Shown: positions 10,462 through 20,192 of the stretch, one piece after another
Layout: every line of letters starts with the position of its first letter
Position numbering within the stretch: the first letter of the stretch is position 1
Assembly (NCBI GenBank): GCA_030340625.1
Contig: JAOPHQ010003696.1
Span: forward strand, 219,501-283,500
Source of the DNA: Merluccius polli
Taxonomy: Eukaryota > Chordata > Actinopteri > Gadiformes > Merlucciidae
Length of the DNA stretch: 64,000 bases
Reading direction: 5' to 3'
Position numbers and translations under genes: made by a program
The notes under the pieces: model-generated
What the model was told of the DNA's origin: nothing
Databases searched by the model: none
Seen by the model: the letters and a program-made list of their open reading frames with translations, nothing else

Positions 10462-11013
10462 GGAGATTTGTGGAGGTGCAGGTGCTTTACCTTTAGCGTA
10501 TGTAACCGAGGTCAAGTGGACCGCTCACGGGACTCGAACTTGCCACCTCGTCAGTTACTACAACCCACGGACCGGGAGTCGAACGCTCTAACCACTGAGC
10601 CGAAAAGCCCAGGCTTCCAACTCAGCGGTTAGAAGTGTTCTTAAGGCTAGGGGTGTGAGGATTTTCCACGTACTGCTGCTAACTAGCCCATGCTAGTTAG
10701 CATCCGTTACACGTACATTCACAGCAGGAAAGCCTGACAGCCTGCTGCGCATGAGCACTCGTGCTAGGAGTCACTCGGAACAGACAGGAACCAGCACTGC
10801 CACTGAGGAGGCCCCACTAGGAGGTGGAGTTGGGTCGCGGAGAAAAGCAGCATGGAGCTGCCGAGATGGACTTGAAGGGACATTACTGAAGATGGTGCTG
10901 GCTCCTGCCCGGTCTAGGAGACTTGTCTTGCAGTCGGCAGGCAGATCTCCAGTCAGGCTTTTCTGCTGTGCATGTAGGCTGAAAGTAAAGCACCTGCACT
11001 TCCACAAGTCTCC
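10462..11013. mobile_element. TIR element in intron, 29-bp ends
   Basis: Ends at 10462-10490 and 10985-11013 are inverted and match at 27 of 29 positions; the shared core is GTGCAGGTGCTTTAC. No clear TSD was seen. Inside, on the minus strand, is a tRNA-like promoter module (about 10515-10618). No coding sequence was recognised. Confidence 0.6.
10515..10618 (-). other. tRNA-like module (pol III A/B-box pattern)
   Basis: On the minus strand the A-box-like GGCTCAGTGGTTAGAGCG and the B-box-like AGTTCGAGTCCC lie about 50 bp apart. An extra TTCGACTCCC sits between them, so this does not fold as a normal tRNA. It looks like a rearranged tRNA or SINE head captured in the TIR element. A hairpin between TCTAACCGCTGAG and CTCAGTGGTTAG adds to the structure. 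Confidence 0.45.
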
Positions 11014-11351
11014 AAGCATTTCCTGAATTTATCCAAATATCACATAACAAAATAATATCAAAAACTTCATTTTAATGTTCTGATTTTATTGTAAGAGGAA
11101 AAACAACCTTGTTTTCTCTTTTTTTCTGATTGAGTTATGAAATGGAATGATGAAAGCTCAACCCATACACAGAGTAGGACAATGTATTATTGACCTCTTT
11201 GAATTCCACAGTTCCCACCCTGTATGTCCAAACACTCTTACACAAGCAAGCTCTGTCTACACTGTTGTGTAACCTTATTGCAAATGTATGAAAACATTAA
11301 ATTAAATTACAGTACAGTCCACAGTGACTAAAGTTTTTTTTCATTTGACAG

Positions 11352-11481
11352 GTGCCTCTTCAAGATAAATCCAGACAAGGCATCAAAAGTGGAGCGGAAC
11401 ACCACCAAAAGAACACTCGCAGTCAGTCCAAAGGTTCTCACACTGATCACCAGAATTGCAGACTACGAGTGGAGGGAATAA
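11352..11481 (+). CDS. Last exon of the SAMD3-like gene
   Basis: The acceptor TTTTTCATTTGACAG| precedes 11352. The codon split AG|G restores Arg, then CLFKINPDKASKVE, NTTKRTLAVSPKVLTLI and ADYEWRE followed by TAA at 11479-11481. The preceding intron (10114-11351) is 1.24 kb and holds a (TA)n run and a TIR element. Relatives recalled from fish share the 'LEFLQR-F-INPEKG...VNPxVxxLixxxxDFEW' tail, so this is probably the natural C terminus. The whole gene lies inside the CACTG-ended stretch, with no other host gene nearby, which raises the idea that it moves as cargo. Intact splice sites and frame argue against long decay. Confidence 0.7.
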
Positions 11482-12154
11482 GAAGTGCTCACAAGTTATG
11501 GATTCTTTGTCCAAGTTACGGACTGTTATGGATTAATATCCAGTGAGGTTTCATGTAAGCTATTATGTAGCTTTGTTATCAATGTTGTGGATTATTTGGC
11601 CAAGTTATGGATGCCTTAGATAGAGTATGGATTCATTTCCAGTGACGTTTGACAAAGTTTGTCATCAATGTTTTGGATGTATGGTTATTTGACTTAGGTT
11701 ATGGATAGAGTATGGATTGATGTAACACTGCCTGAGGTTTAATGTAAGTTTGTAATCCATGTATGGTGATTTGACCAAGTTATGGATGCATTGCTTAGAA
11801 ATGTTACTGTAAATTGGTAACTCAACTTTTTCTTTTAATTTTTTTTTACTTTTTTGTTTTTGTTTTTTATGTTTCAGAACCAGTCATTTTAATTTAATTG
11901 TTTTTATTTTTTGAATATTGCTGTAATAATGGTTACAGTTAAATAAAAATACAGAGAATGGGAAATTATAGCTATTCTTGTTCAGCTTAGTCTCATTCAA
12001 GCACAACAGTTCATTTAAGCCCCTTTTCCCACCGGCCAAAAACCGGTTTAAACCATTTAAAATTAAAATAATTCTGGTGTTATTAGGTGAGTATAGTTTT
12101 TGTTTAAAGTTAAGTCTTTTAAATATTTAGGAAATCAATGTAAAAGAAAACAAC

Positions 12155-12720
12155 TAAATTTACAATAAACAGTAAATTGTTGCAATTGTACACCTAAGTT
12201 TTGACATGTTTTGAAAGATTAATCAAATTATTGTTGTGTACTGTTACTTAACATCTAATATAAAGTAATATACAGCCTTTTTACATAAAATAATGCCATT
12301 AAAACCAACTAATAGAAATTGAAGCATTATTATTCATATTACAATGTTAATTTACCATCTTTATGGGTAATTTCATTGTTTTAAAACAACATTTTTAAAC
12401 AAATGTAAAATAACTAAATATTAATTTGATGTGATCTAAAAATAACAGTAAATTATTGCAATTGTAAAGCCAAGATATGTTTTTCAACATTTTTTTTTAC
12501 ATGTTTTGAAAGATCAATCACGTTATTTTGTGTCCATATACTGTTATATTACATCAAATATAAATTATTATACAACCTTTTTCCATTAAAAACCAGCTAA
12601 GAACAGCACATTTCTGTCAATTTAAGCAGTATTATTCGTAATAAACATTTATTTACCATATTTCTAGGTAATTTCATTGTTTTAAAATGTGAATGTTTCT
12701 AATTAAACATTAAAAACAAC
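12155..12720. repeat. Two-copy direct repeat of about 285 bp in right arm
   Basis: ACAGTAAATTGTTGCAATTG at about 12169 and ACAGTAAATTATTGCAATTG at about 12449 start diverged copies. Both then share ACATGTTTTGAAAGAT and, near the end, GGTAATTTCATTGTTTTAAAA. Subterminal duplication of this kind is common in CACTA elements. Confidence 0.8.
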
Positions 12721-12891
12721 ATGAAAATAAGGCAAAATCTTGTTAAAATTACAACTACAAACTGTATTTTAATTATGGAAAATAACTGTATTTTTATGAG
12801 AAAGTAATTATCTGTTATTTCACAGAATTTTTCTGGCACCCCAGCTGCCAGAAAATTACCGTTTTTTTACGATTTTTTTTTTTACAGTGTA

Positions 12892-13260
12892 GTATTGCTG
12901 GGAAAACAGCCAAAATTACATGAAAATGTTAACCTCGTCGAAATGGGAAGTTTGAATGAACTTTAATTTTCTCAGATTGGTGGCACTTGGATACAACAGG
13001 CCCACCTGTCCCTACGCGGCTGGTAATGAGTAAAATAAACAACATAGTTGAAATGGAGCTAATGCAAAAGTAAAATCAGGAGATGACGACATTCTCATAG
13101 ATCTTTGCTGTCATTGCAGACCCTGCCCCCTTTATCTCTCAACCAATCAGGAACCTTTTTGTGTTTAAACGGGAGCAATTGCGCAAAAATGCACAGTATA
13201 TATACACCTCTCAGGGATGCTAATTTCTGTTTTGTGACTTGTTGCAACCTATGCAAGAAC
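12892..13260. other. Unannotated DNA
   Basis: No recognisable gene or element. Confidence 0.4.
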
Positions 13261-13263
13261 TCC

Positions 13264-13620
13264 CTTTTAAGATTAAGATTAACTTTAGTAATCCCACATT
13301 GGGGAAATTCTTTCATCACTCAACTTTTTACACACACACACACACACACCTGAAATACATGCACACACACAAATACAGACAGGCCTACAGACATGCAAGG
13401 AGAGATGGTGGAGTGATAGGCTGCCATGTAGCTGCGCCAGGGAGCAGTTATGGGTTCGGTGCCTTGCTCAAGGGCAACTCGGCAGCGCCCAGGAGGTGAA
13501 CTGGCACCTCTCCAGCCACTAGCCCACACTCTGCACTGTGGTCCGAGCTAGCTGGACTTGAACCGGCGACCCTCCGGTTCCCAAGTCAAGTCCTCTACGG
13601 ACTGAGCTACTGCCGCCCCT
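13264..13620 (-). mobile_element. tRNA-derived SINE (common percomorph type)
   Basis: Read on the minus strand, the head is GGGGCGGCAGTAGCTCAG with A-box TAGCTCAGTCCGTAGAGG and B-box GGTTCAAGTCC. A tRNA-unrelated body follows (CTGGAGAGGTGCCAGTTCAC, CCTTGAGCAAGGCACC). The 3' tail reads TTTCCCCAATGTGGGATTA, with a CA/GT tract before it. This layout matches the V-SINE/AFC-like SINEs of bony fish as I remember them. Confidence 0.85.
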
Positions 13621-13940
13621 TTTGCTTAGAGTTAGTGAATGTCGGATGTCTCTGAACTAGCTCTAGCTTCCTTCACCCCACAATCAGCACTCGAATCAAC
13701 ACACCAGCTAAGGGGCCAAGGCATTAGTCCATCGCCAGGGGTCCAGCATGCACAACTCCAAGAGCTGGCTTTGATCATCTGGCAGTCGCCACTGCCACCC
13801 CCGTGTTTCAGCAGAGGAAATTCCTGCAACCGTCGCTGCTGCTACTTATCCATCTGAAGGGAGAAGAAGAAAAGCATCTCCTGCTCGAGCCCCAGCCGCC
13901 AAATGCACCGCCAGACAGGATACCCCAGGATGATACTCCA
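13621..13940 (+). other. Possible interrupted coding fragment, unidentified
   Basis: Plus-strand frames with unusually even base composition run to the Harbinger-like insertion at 13941, for example VSAEEIPATV then a basic KASPARAPAA stretch. It may be a retroelement gag piece cut by the insertion. No motif allows a name. Confidence 0.25.
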
Positions 13941-14660
13941 GGGCCCAGTATTTCAAAAGGGATTGACAGGATTATCCTGGTCGGATTGGATTAAATCTAG
14001 ATCTGATCTGAAAACTGGGTATTTCAACACAGATCCAGATAATCCTGATCCTGAAGATCAGGATTCTGCTTTGGTAATCCAATCCTCCCTTGAATCCAGA
14101 TTAAAGGCTGGATTTGGGTATTTCAAAAGTTAAGGCAGATCTCTGGATCAACTTGATACCAAAATTGCAGGATCATTTGGATCCCACTTTAGAGGTGGAT
14201 TTCACTTGGATTAAATCATTTAGATTAAGTCTCAGCTCCACTTCTCCTAGATATTGCTACTCAAGATGTTCATTACACTTAATCTAAATTGTTAGTTTTA
14301 CTTTTAACAAATGATAAATATTAAAAAATATATATTTAAAAATAATAAAGCAGCCTAATTGTAAGAAATGTAAAGTATAGTAAAATATTTGACCTCACTT
14401 TCTGAAACTGCTGTAAATAAGTAACAATGTATTACAGACCTATTTCTCAAATTCTAGTTTCAAACATTGTAACTTGCATGTGCCAAAACATCAGAGAAAG
14501 ACAACAGGAATGCAGGGTCCCAACAAACTTTAATTCCAACAAAACCGACATTTCAAATAATGTGGCCACTAACTAAAACAGGACCTAACCCAGCTCAGAG
14601 GTCAGAAGTGAGCTGCTTTTCTAACATCTCTATTTTCAGTTCTGTTTCTTTGCATCAGCT

Positions 14661-14960
14661 TTATTTGTTCATTGGCCAGTTCAATTTGTTTGACTGCCCT
14701 CTCGGTCTCCATTTTGAGGAGCTTTTGATAAGCATCCTGATCACCAGCATCCTCTTCTGTCTCCGACGCTCTGGCTCTGGCCCACGAACCTCTTGTGGTG
14801 GATCGGGTGGAGCAATGCTGGTGCTGGTTGAAGGTTCACCCTCTGTAGCCTCCACAGGTGTGAGGAACACACATTCAGACGAGAAGTTGAGTGGCTCGTC
14901 AGCTAGCTCCCCAACACTGGCTAAACTATGAGATGCGTGCACTTGCATTTTTTCACTGTC
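14661..14960 (-). pseudogene. Tail of a Harbinger Myb/SANT-like (MSANTD-type) protein, copy 1
   Basis: The minus-strand frame has EPSTSTSIAPPDPPQEVRGP then a basic EPERRRQKR cluster, after which the frame slips; the expected continuation (coiled tail with K-METE-AVKQIE) is seen intact only in copy 2. Harbinger transposons encode, besides transposase, a Myb-like DNA-binding partner; its relatives end in an acidic/Pro-Ser linker, an Arg-rich cluster and a short coiled coil. No DNA-binding helix is left here. The assignment rests on this recalled tail architecture. Confidence 0.5.
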
Positions 14961-15972
14961 ACAGTTTATATCATGCTGCACATTGAAGCACTTTCCAAGC
15001 ATTTTCAACGTATATTTTCATGCTTCTGATTAAATGAAGACAAATTTGACTTCAGTCAGAAGCTTAGAAATGCACTTTCAAAATGTTTGGAAATAGCTTG
15101 AATGTGATTTTAAAACCTGCAGCAATGTATTTCAGTGTTTGTGTACAAACTGATTATTTTACTTCATCAAATGAGATGCTATTTTGCTATAAATGACCAT
15201 AATTATGTTTAGTGAGAGCCTTCTATATAAGGGAGACAAATTAGGATGAAAAACTGTTTCTAATTGTGTCACTGACCAAGCAATACCATGAAAGTAATGC
15301 AATTACAATTTCAAGCAGTTTCAAGCACTTTATTCAGAATCCAATAACTTGAAAACCTTGAATGTATCAATACAATTAAAGCGTTTCCAAGGATTTCCAG
15401 CACTCATACGGTTGTCTTTAATAGCCGAGTGGTCCATGGCTGTGAGTGGACTATGAAAGTAGAAGAAAGAGAAGGTGTATGAGTATCTTGGTTTATGTAC
15501 ACAAAAGCATGATATCACCACCAGCATTACTATAGCATCCTGACACTTCTGAATGAACCGTATTGTTAATACTCGTACCGTGTAACGTTACGTTTCCAAA
15601 GTACTGCAGCAGTCTGGTCTGTACACATGGAGCCTGTCTGCTGTGTTGCCAATGACATAACGCTAATAAACTCTGAACAGGTTGGCGTTAGTTTAAAAAG
15701 TTACGGTATGATGTACGTCCAATTAATTCCCTTTTAAGTTAAACCATAGACCGCAAAATTCATCAACAAAGCCGCTTCCTCGCTAGCCCGCTAGCTCCTA
15801 ACACACAAGTCAATGGAGCCAAGTTAGCTCCCGTTAGCGCGGCCGCGGCTCAATTAGGGATCGCTGCGGCCTGGTTTTAATTAGAGGACGATTCAAGAAG
15901 TTGGCTTACATGACATGTTGGTTGGAATTCGTATGGTCTTCCAACCGCTACACATTAGACGACGGTAAACTT

Positions 15973-16030
15973 ACATTTTTGATGTGGAAGTCGCGCTCCC
16001 AGCTGCTCCTTTCATGAGGTAGTCCGCCAT
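15973..16030 (-). CDS. Probable first coding exon of the Harbinger-like element
   Basis: On the minus strand an ATG at 16030-16028 in a good context (GAAACATGG) opens MADYLMKGAAGSATSTSK and runs to AAAAAT|GTAAGT, a strong splice donor. Upstream sequence is CpG-rich (15770-16120), as expected for a promoter. The exon belongs to copy 1 only: copy 2 is truncated before this point. Its downstream exons are largely deleted. This exon could serve either the Myb-like or the transposase gene. Confidence 0.45.
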
Positions 16031-16228
16031 GTTTCGATCCGGAGGCGACGTCACGAGATTTGGAAATCCGTCTCCGCCCAGATCGGGATCACGGTGATCC
16101 ACCCTGCCGGTGTTTCGAAATACTCGGATAAAGTCAGCACGATCACCTTGATCCAGGACTGAGAAAAGGAGGATTTCATTATCCGGATTATCCTGATCCG
16201 GATTACAAGTTTTGAAATACTGGGCCCA

Positions 16229-17818
16229 GGGCCCAGTATTTCAAAAGGGATTGACAGGATTATCCTGGTCGGATTGGATTAAATCTAGATCTGATCTGAA
16301 AACTGGGTATTTCAACACAGATCCAGATAATCCTGATCCTGAAGATCAGGATTCTGCTTTGGTAATCCAATCCTCCCCATAATCCAGATTAAATTCTGGA
16401 TTTGGGTATTTCAAAAGTTAAGGCAGATCTCTGGATCAACTTGATACCAAAATTTCATTTGGATCCCACCTCAGAGGTGGATTTCACTTGGATTAAATCA
16501 TTTAGATTAAGTCTCAGCTCCACTTCTCCTAGATATTGTTACTCAAGATGTTCATTACACTTAATCTAAAGTGTTAGTGTTTTACTTTTAACAAATAATA
16601 ATAAATATTTTAAAAATATATATTTAAAAATAATAAAGCAGCCTAATTGTAAGAAATGTAAAGTAGCCTATAGCGGCTATAGAGGTCAAATATTTGACCT
16701 CACTTTCTGAAACTGCTGTAAATAAGAGTAACAATTTATTACAGACCTATTTCTCAAATTCTAGTTTCAAACATTGTAACTTGCATGTACCAAAACATCA
16801 GAGAAAGACAACAGGAATGCGGGGTCCAAACAAACTTTAATTCCAACAAAACCAACATTTCAAATAATGTGGCCAATAACTAAACAGGACCTAACCCAAC
16901 TCAGAGGTCAGAAGTGAGCTGCTTTTCTAACAGCTTTATTTTCAGTTCTGTTTCTTTGCGTCAGCTTTATTAGTTAATTGGCCTGTTCAATTTGTTTGAC
17001 TGCCATCTCAGTCTCCATTTTGAGGAGCTTTTGATAAGCATCCTCATCACCGGCATGCCTCTTCCGTCTCCGACGCTCTGGCTCTGGCCCACGAACCTCT
17101 TGTGGTGGATTGGGTAGAGCAATGCTGGTGCTGGTTGAAGGTTCACCCTCTGAGCCTCCACAGGTGGGAGGAACACATTCAGACGAGAGGTTGAGTGGCT
17201 CGTCAGCTGGCTCCCCAACACTGCATAAACTATGACGTGTGCACTTGCATTTTTTCAGTGTCACAGTTTATATCATGCTGCACATTGAAGCACTTTCAAG
17301 GTATATTGTCATGCTTCTGATTAAATGAAGACACATTTGACTTCAGTCAGAAGCTTAAAAATGCACTTTTAAAATGTTTGGAAATGGCTTGAATGTGATT
17401 TTAAAACCTGCAGCAATGTATTTCAGTGTTTGTGTACAAACTGATTATTTTACTTAATCAAAACAGATGCTATTTTGCTATGAATGACCATAATTATGTT
17501 TAGTGAGAGCCTTCTATATAAGGGAGACAAATTAGGATGAAAAACTATTTAGTTGTGTCACTGACCAAGCTATATACCATGAAAGTAATGCAATTACAAT
17601 TTCAAGCACTTTATTCAGAATCCAATAACTTGAAAACCTTTAATGTATCAATACAATTAAAGCGTTTCCAAGGATTTCCAGCACTCATATGGTTGTCTTT
17701 AATAGCCGAGTGGTCCATGGCTGTGAGTGGACTCTGAAAGTAGAAGAAAGAGAAGGTGTATGAGTATATCTTTGTTTATGTACACAAACGCATGATATCA
17801 TCCCCAGCACTACTGTAC
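16229..17818. mobile_element. Harbinger-like element, copy 2, truncated
   Basis: Starts with the same GGGCCCAGTATTTCAAAA and runs parallel to copy 1 for about 1.59 kb with scattered substitutions and small indels. Homology stops near 17818, where the BEL/Pao LTR begins, so the BEL element inserted into it. The missing right part is not found on the far side of the BEL element. Confidence 0.75.
16974..17264 (-). pseudogene. Tail of Harbinger Myb/SANT-like protein, copy 2
   Basis: This frame reads DEPLNLSSECVPPTCGGSEG, then PPQEVRGPEPERRRRKR and ends YQKLLKMETEMAVKQIEQAN. The coiled tail that is frameshifted in copy 1 is in frame here. The architecture (acidic linker, Arg cluster, short amphipathic helix) is that of MSANTD/NAIF1-like Harbinger DNA-binding partners as recalled. 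The N-terminal Myb domain is absent, so it cannot function. Stops and indels elsewhere mark it as a remnant. Confidence 0.5.
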
Positions 17819-18843
17819 TGTAGAAAGTACCGGAGCCTATAAAGGACTGTATAATTACCAAAGGGATGTAATCTCACTCAATAAATTTATAACCAAATAA
17901 TATAATAAACCTGTGTACGTATTTAAATAAGAGTGAGAGGAGACCAAAAGCTACGTTTAACAATTTAATACAGAACCAATTGACATATACCATAAACTGC
18001 CCTAGAGATACACATTACACATTCTACCTCCCCAATGCTGTACCCTCCCTTTAACCCAATCACACAGCCCGCACACACACAGACAGTCCGACCTGAGGCC
18101 CCTCGGTGGGCCTGACAAATGTCCTCGTGCTCGTAGTGCGGCGCCGCTGGATCGTTGGTGCACGTGGAGTGGGGGGGGGAAAAAGGGGTGAGTTGAAACT
18201 GCCGGATACAAGGGGGCGTTGGAGAGGGGGGACACCTCCCTTGTAGATGGGGTGAAGATCGGCGGTGCTGCCTGGTAGGGGGGTTTGAACCCGCCTCACG
18301 AACCTGGTCTGGATCGAGGGAAACCAGCCTCTTCCTGGGTCCCTCTGGCGACTGGGCCGCGAGCGCGTGCTCCTGGATAGCACTCTTCACCACGAGAAAC
18401 ACTAGCGCTCCGAACGGACGGCAAACGCACCTCCGTCTGCCGATACACCGTGCTGCCGACAGCACGAAATACACGAATATTAAATCTGCTATAGTCCTCG
18501 ACTTTACGTCCGCACCGTGCGGTTTCCAACTGCAGATTGCTTGCAAAACACTTTGCGAGTGGCCGACTGCGCGAGACTGACTGATTGACTGCGCGAGTGA
18601 CCATATCACCGGTAGACTAATCACTCCGCACAGATAGGTCTCATTAAAAACAAACACAACATAACAAAAAGGCAAACAAAAGAAATGAGTAATACAATAC
18701 CCCATTAACATAAAATCAATTAGTACAGTATGATTTTACACAACGAATAAAATAAACGTTTAATCCCTGTAAGTATGAACTATAATTGCCCTTATATGCA
18801 ATTAAAGGGACAACAATATGAGAATATGCAAACCTTCAGAACA
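17819..18843 (-). repeat. 3' LTR of BEL/Pao element 1
   Basis: A polypurine tract (CAGGGGGCGGC on the minus strand) at 18844-18856 precedes TGTTCTGAAGG, the LTR start at 18843. The other end is placed at 17819 where plus-strand TGTAGAAAG begins and Harbinger homology ends. The length of about 1 kb is inferred, since there is no second LTR to compare. The long minus-strand frame inside it is not a gene. Confidence 0.65.
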
Positions 18844-18904
18844 GCCGCCCCCTGATTTACGGGAAGGAAATCGGTAATATTAAAATGAAGGTTTGCTACA
18901 CAAA

Positions 18905-19696
18905 CTAATCAGGGGGGCTCAGGTCAGGGTGTGGGGGGAGCTTGATAAGACGAGCCACGGGTCGATGGTAGGTTCTTCGGCATGTGTCCACTATCGCCGA
19001 GCGGACCCTTCCATCTTTCCCTTTGACGACAGTCTTCACTCGCCCCAGGAGCCAATGCGCTCTGGGTAACGCCGGATCTACAAGCATGACGGGAGTGCCA
19101 ACTTCCAAGTTACTGCGCTCTCTGTGCCACTTGCGACGGCCTTGCATGTTGGGAAGATATTCTGAAGGGTACCTCCTCCAGAACTGGTCAGCTACAGCCT
19201 GACTGTACTTCCAGGTACGATCACTGACGTCATCAGTTGAGGCATAGGCGGCGAGTGGGAGAGCTGTGTCTGGCCGCCCCATGAGGAGAGAGTTGGGCGT
19301 GATGGGATCGAGGTCAGCCAGGTCGCTACTCGTGTATCCCAACGGCTTAGAGTTGAGGATGGCCTCCACTTCAACCAACACTGTGGCGAAGACCTCAGCT
19401 TTGGGGACCTGTCCTCCAAGGGCGAAGTTGAGAGCCGCTTTCACTGACCTGACTTCCCTCTCCCACACTCCTCCGAAATGAGGGGCGCTAGGTGGGTTGT
19501 ACTGGAAGTCGACTTGGAGGGGGGCTAGTTCTTTCTTCAACTCCTCTGTCATGTCTCTGTAGTTCTTCTTCAGCTCAGCTTCCCCACCGTCGAAGTTGGT
19601 CCCATTGTCGGAGAGGAGGACACAGGGACGCCCTCTCCTCCCGGTGAAACGACGGAAGGACAAGAGGAAGCTGGCTGCTGACAGGTCTGCCAACAC
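18905..19696 (-). pseudogene. BEL/Pao integrase core and C-terminal domain
   Basis: This frame holds the second half of the integrase. LLSDNGTNFDG carries the second catalytic Asp; PPSAPHFGGVWEREVRSVK carries the catalytic Glu. A C-terminal segment (KWHRERSNLEVGTPVMLVD, GRVKTVVKGKDGRVRSA) is the domain found at the end of BEL/Pao pol. Upstream, the HHCC zinc-binding part sits in another frame (19728-20192), with the first Asp region lost in the junction between them. The stop at 18905 is the natural end of pol, 47 bp before the polypurine tract. Confidence 0.85.
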
Positions 19697-19727
19697 CTCT
19701 AGATGGATGGCGTTTGAGGTTAGGCAT

Positions 19728-20192
19728 TTAAAGACGATGCCCCATCGCTTGGCTGTTGTTCGTCCGACCTCGGCCCGGACAGAGAAGGGCCCATGGATGG
19801 AAGGGTGCCTTGTTGATCTGGAGACGGTCTGCCGGGAGGTCAGACATCATCGGTATGACTGGCCTGGCTCTTAACTTGCGGCACTCTGTGCACCTGCTCT
19901 GGTAGCGGCGCACCGCCTCCCGGCCACGGAGTATCCAGTACCGCCTTCTCAGTTCAGCGAAGAGTCTCTCCGATCCAGGGTGATGCAATCTGGTGTCATG
20001 CTGACGGATGACCAGGTCAGTCACTGCGTGTTTCTGTGGCAGCAAGATGGGGTGCTTGGTATCCTCGGTTAGACCCTGGGCCCTTCTCAGACGACCTCCG
20101 ACCCGTAGAATGCCTTTGTCGTCCAATTCAGGGGCCAGCTGCCTCAACCGGCTGTCATTGGGTAGCTCCACCTTCCGCTCCAGACATGCCAT
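19728..20192 (-). pseudogene. BEL/Pao integrase zinc-binding part
   Basis: The frame contains GILRVGGRLRRA, KHPILLPQKH, then H and HH in RQHDTRLHHPGSE and the CTEC pair, forming an HHCC zinc-binding module. It is followed by MMSDLPADR, the conserved lead into the integrase core. GILRVGGRL...KHPILLP is a hallmark of BEL/Pao and Pao-like integrases. After it the frame slips into unrelated residues, so an indel lies near 19760-19800. It overlaps the end of the RT/RNase H frame at 20144-20192. Confidence 0.85.

Larger units (their letters stand above)
7565..12889. mobile_element. Large CACTG-ended element (CACTA/EnSpm-like), candidate
   Basis: The left end reads TA-CACTGTAATTTTTT at 7563 onward. 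The right end reads TTTTTTACAGTG-TA ending at 12891, so the ends are inverted (CACTGTAA / TTACAGTG) with TA outside both. The subterminal 300-1000 bp on both sides are AT-rich with repeated ACAGTAAAATT-type words, as in fish CACTA elements whose ends begin CACTG. The right arm also has the words CTGGCACCCCAGCTGCCAG just inside the end. The 5.3-kb interior holds a promoter-like GC-richer segment (8450-9250), three gene exons (9.55-11.48 kb), a 187-bp MITE and a 550-bp TIR element. No CACTA transposase was seen. It could instead be two separate MITE-like ends that happen to face each other. Confidence 0.5.
13941..16227. mobile_element. Harbinger-like element, copy 1 (both ends present)
   Basis: Ends are inverted: GGGCCCAGTATTTCAAAA at 13941 and TTTTGAAATACTGGGCCC ending at 16227. 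Subterminal DNA on both sides is full of GGATTATCC/GATCCGGAT words. On the minus strand it keeps a probable first exon at 15973-16030 and a Myb/SANT-like protein tail at 14661-15008, but no transposase. The 3-bp target duplication expected for Harbinger elements is not clear. A second copy starts at 16229 with a single A between. Confidence 0.7.

Noticed and set aside
10515..10618. Functional tRNA gene on the minus strand
   Set aside because: A- and B-box words are present but an extra B-like word disrupts spacing and no normal cloverleaf or anticodon arm can be drawn.
13540..13620. tRNA gene on the minus strand
   Set aside because: The tRNA-like head is joined to a SINE body and tail, so it is a SINE promoter.
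17965..18711. 248-residue minus-strand open frame
   Set aside because: It lies wholly within the BEL 3' LTR, overlaps other open frames in the same GC-rich stretch and has no recognisable motif.
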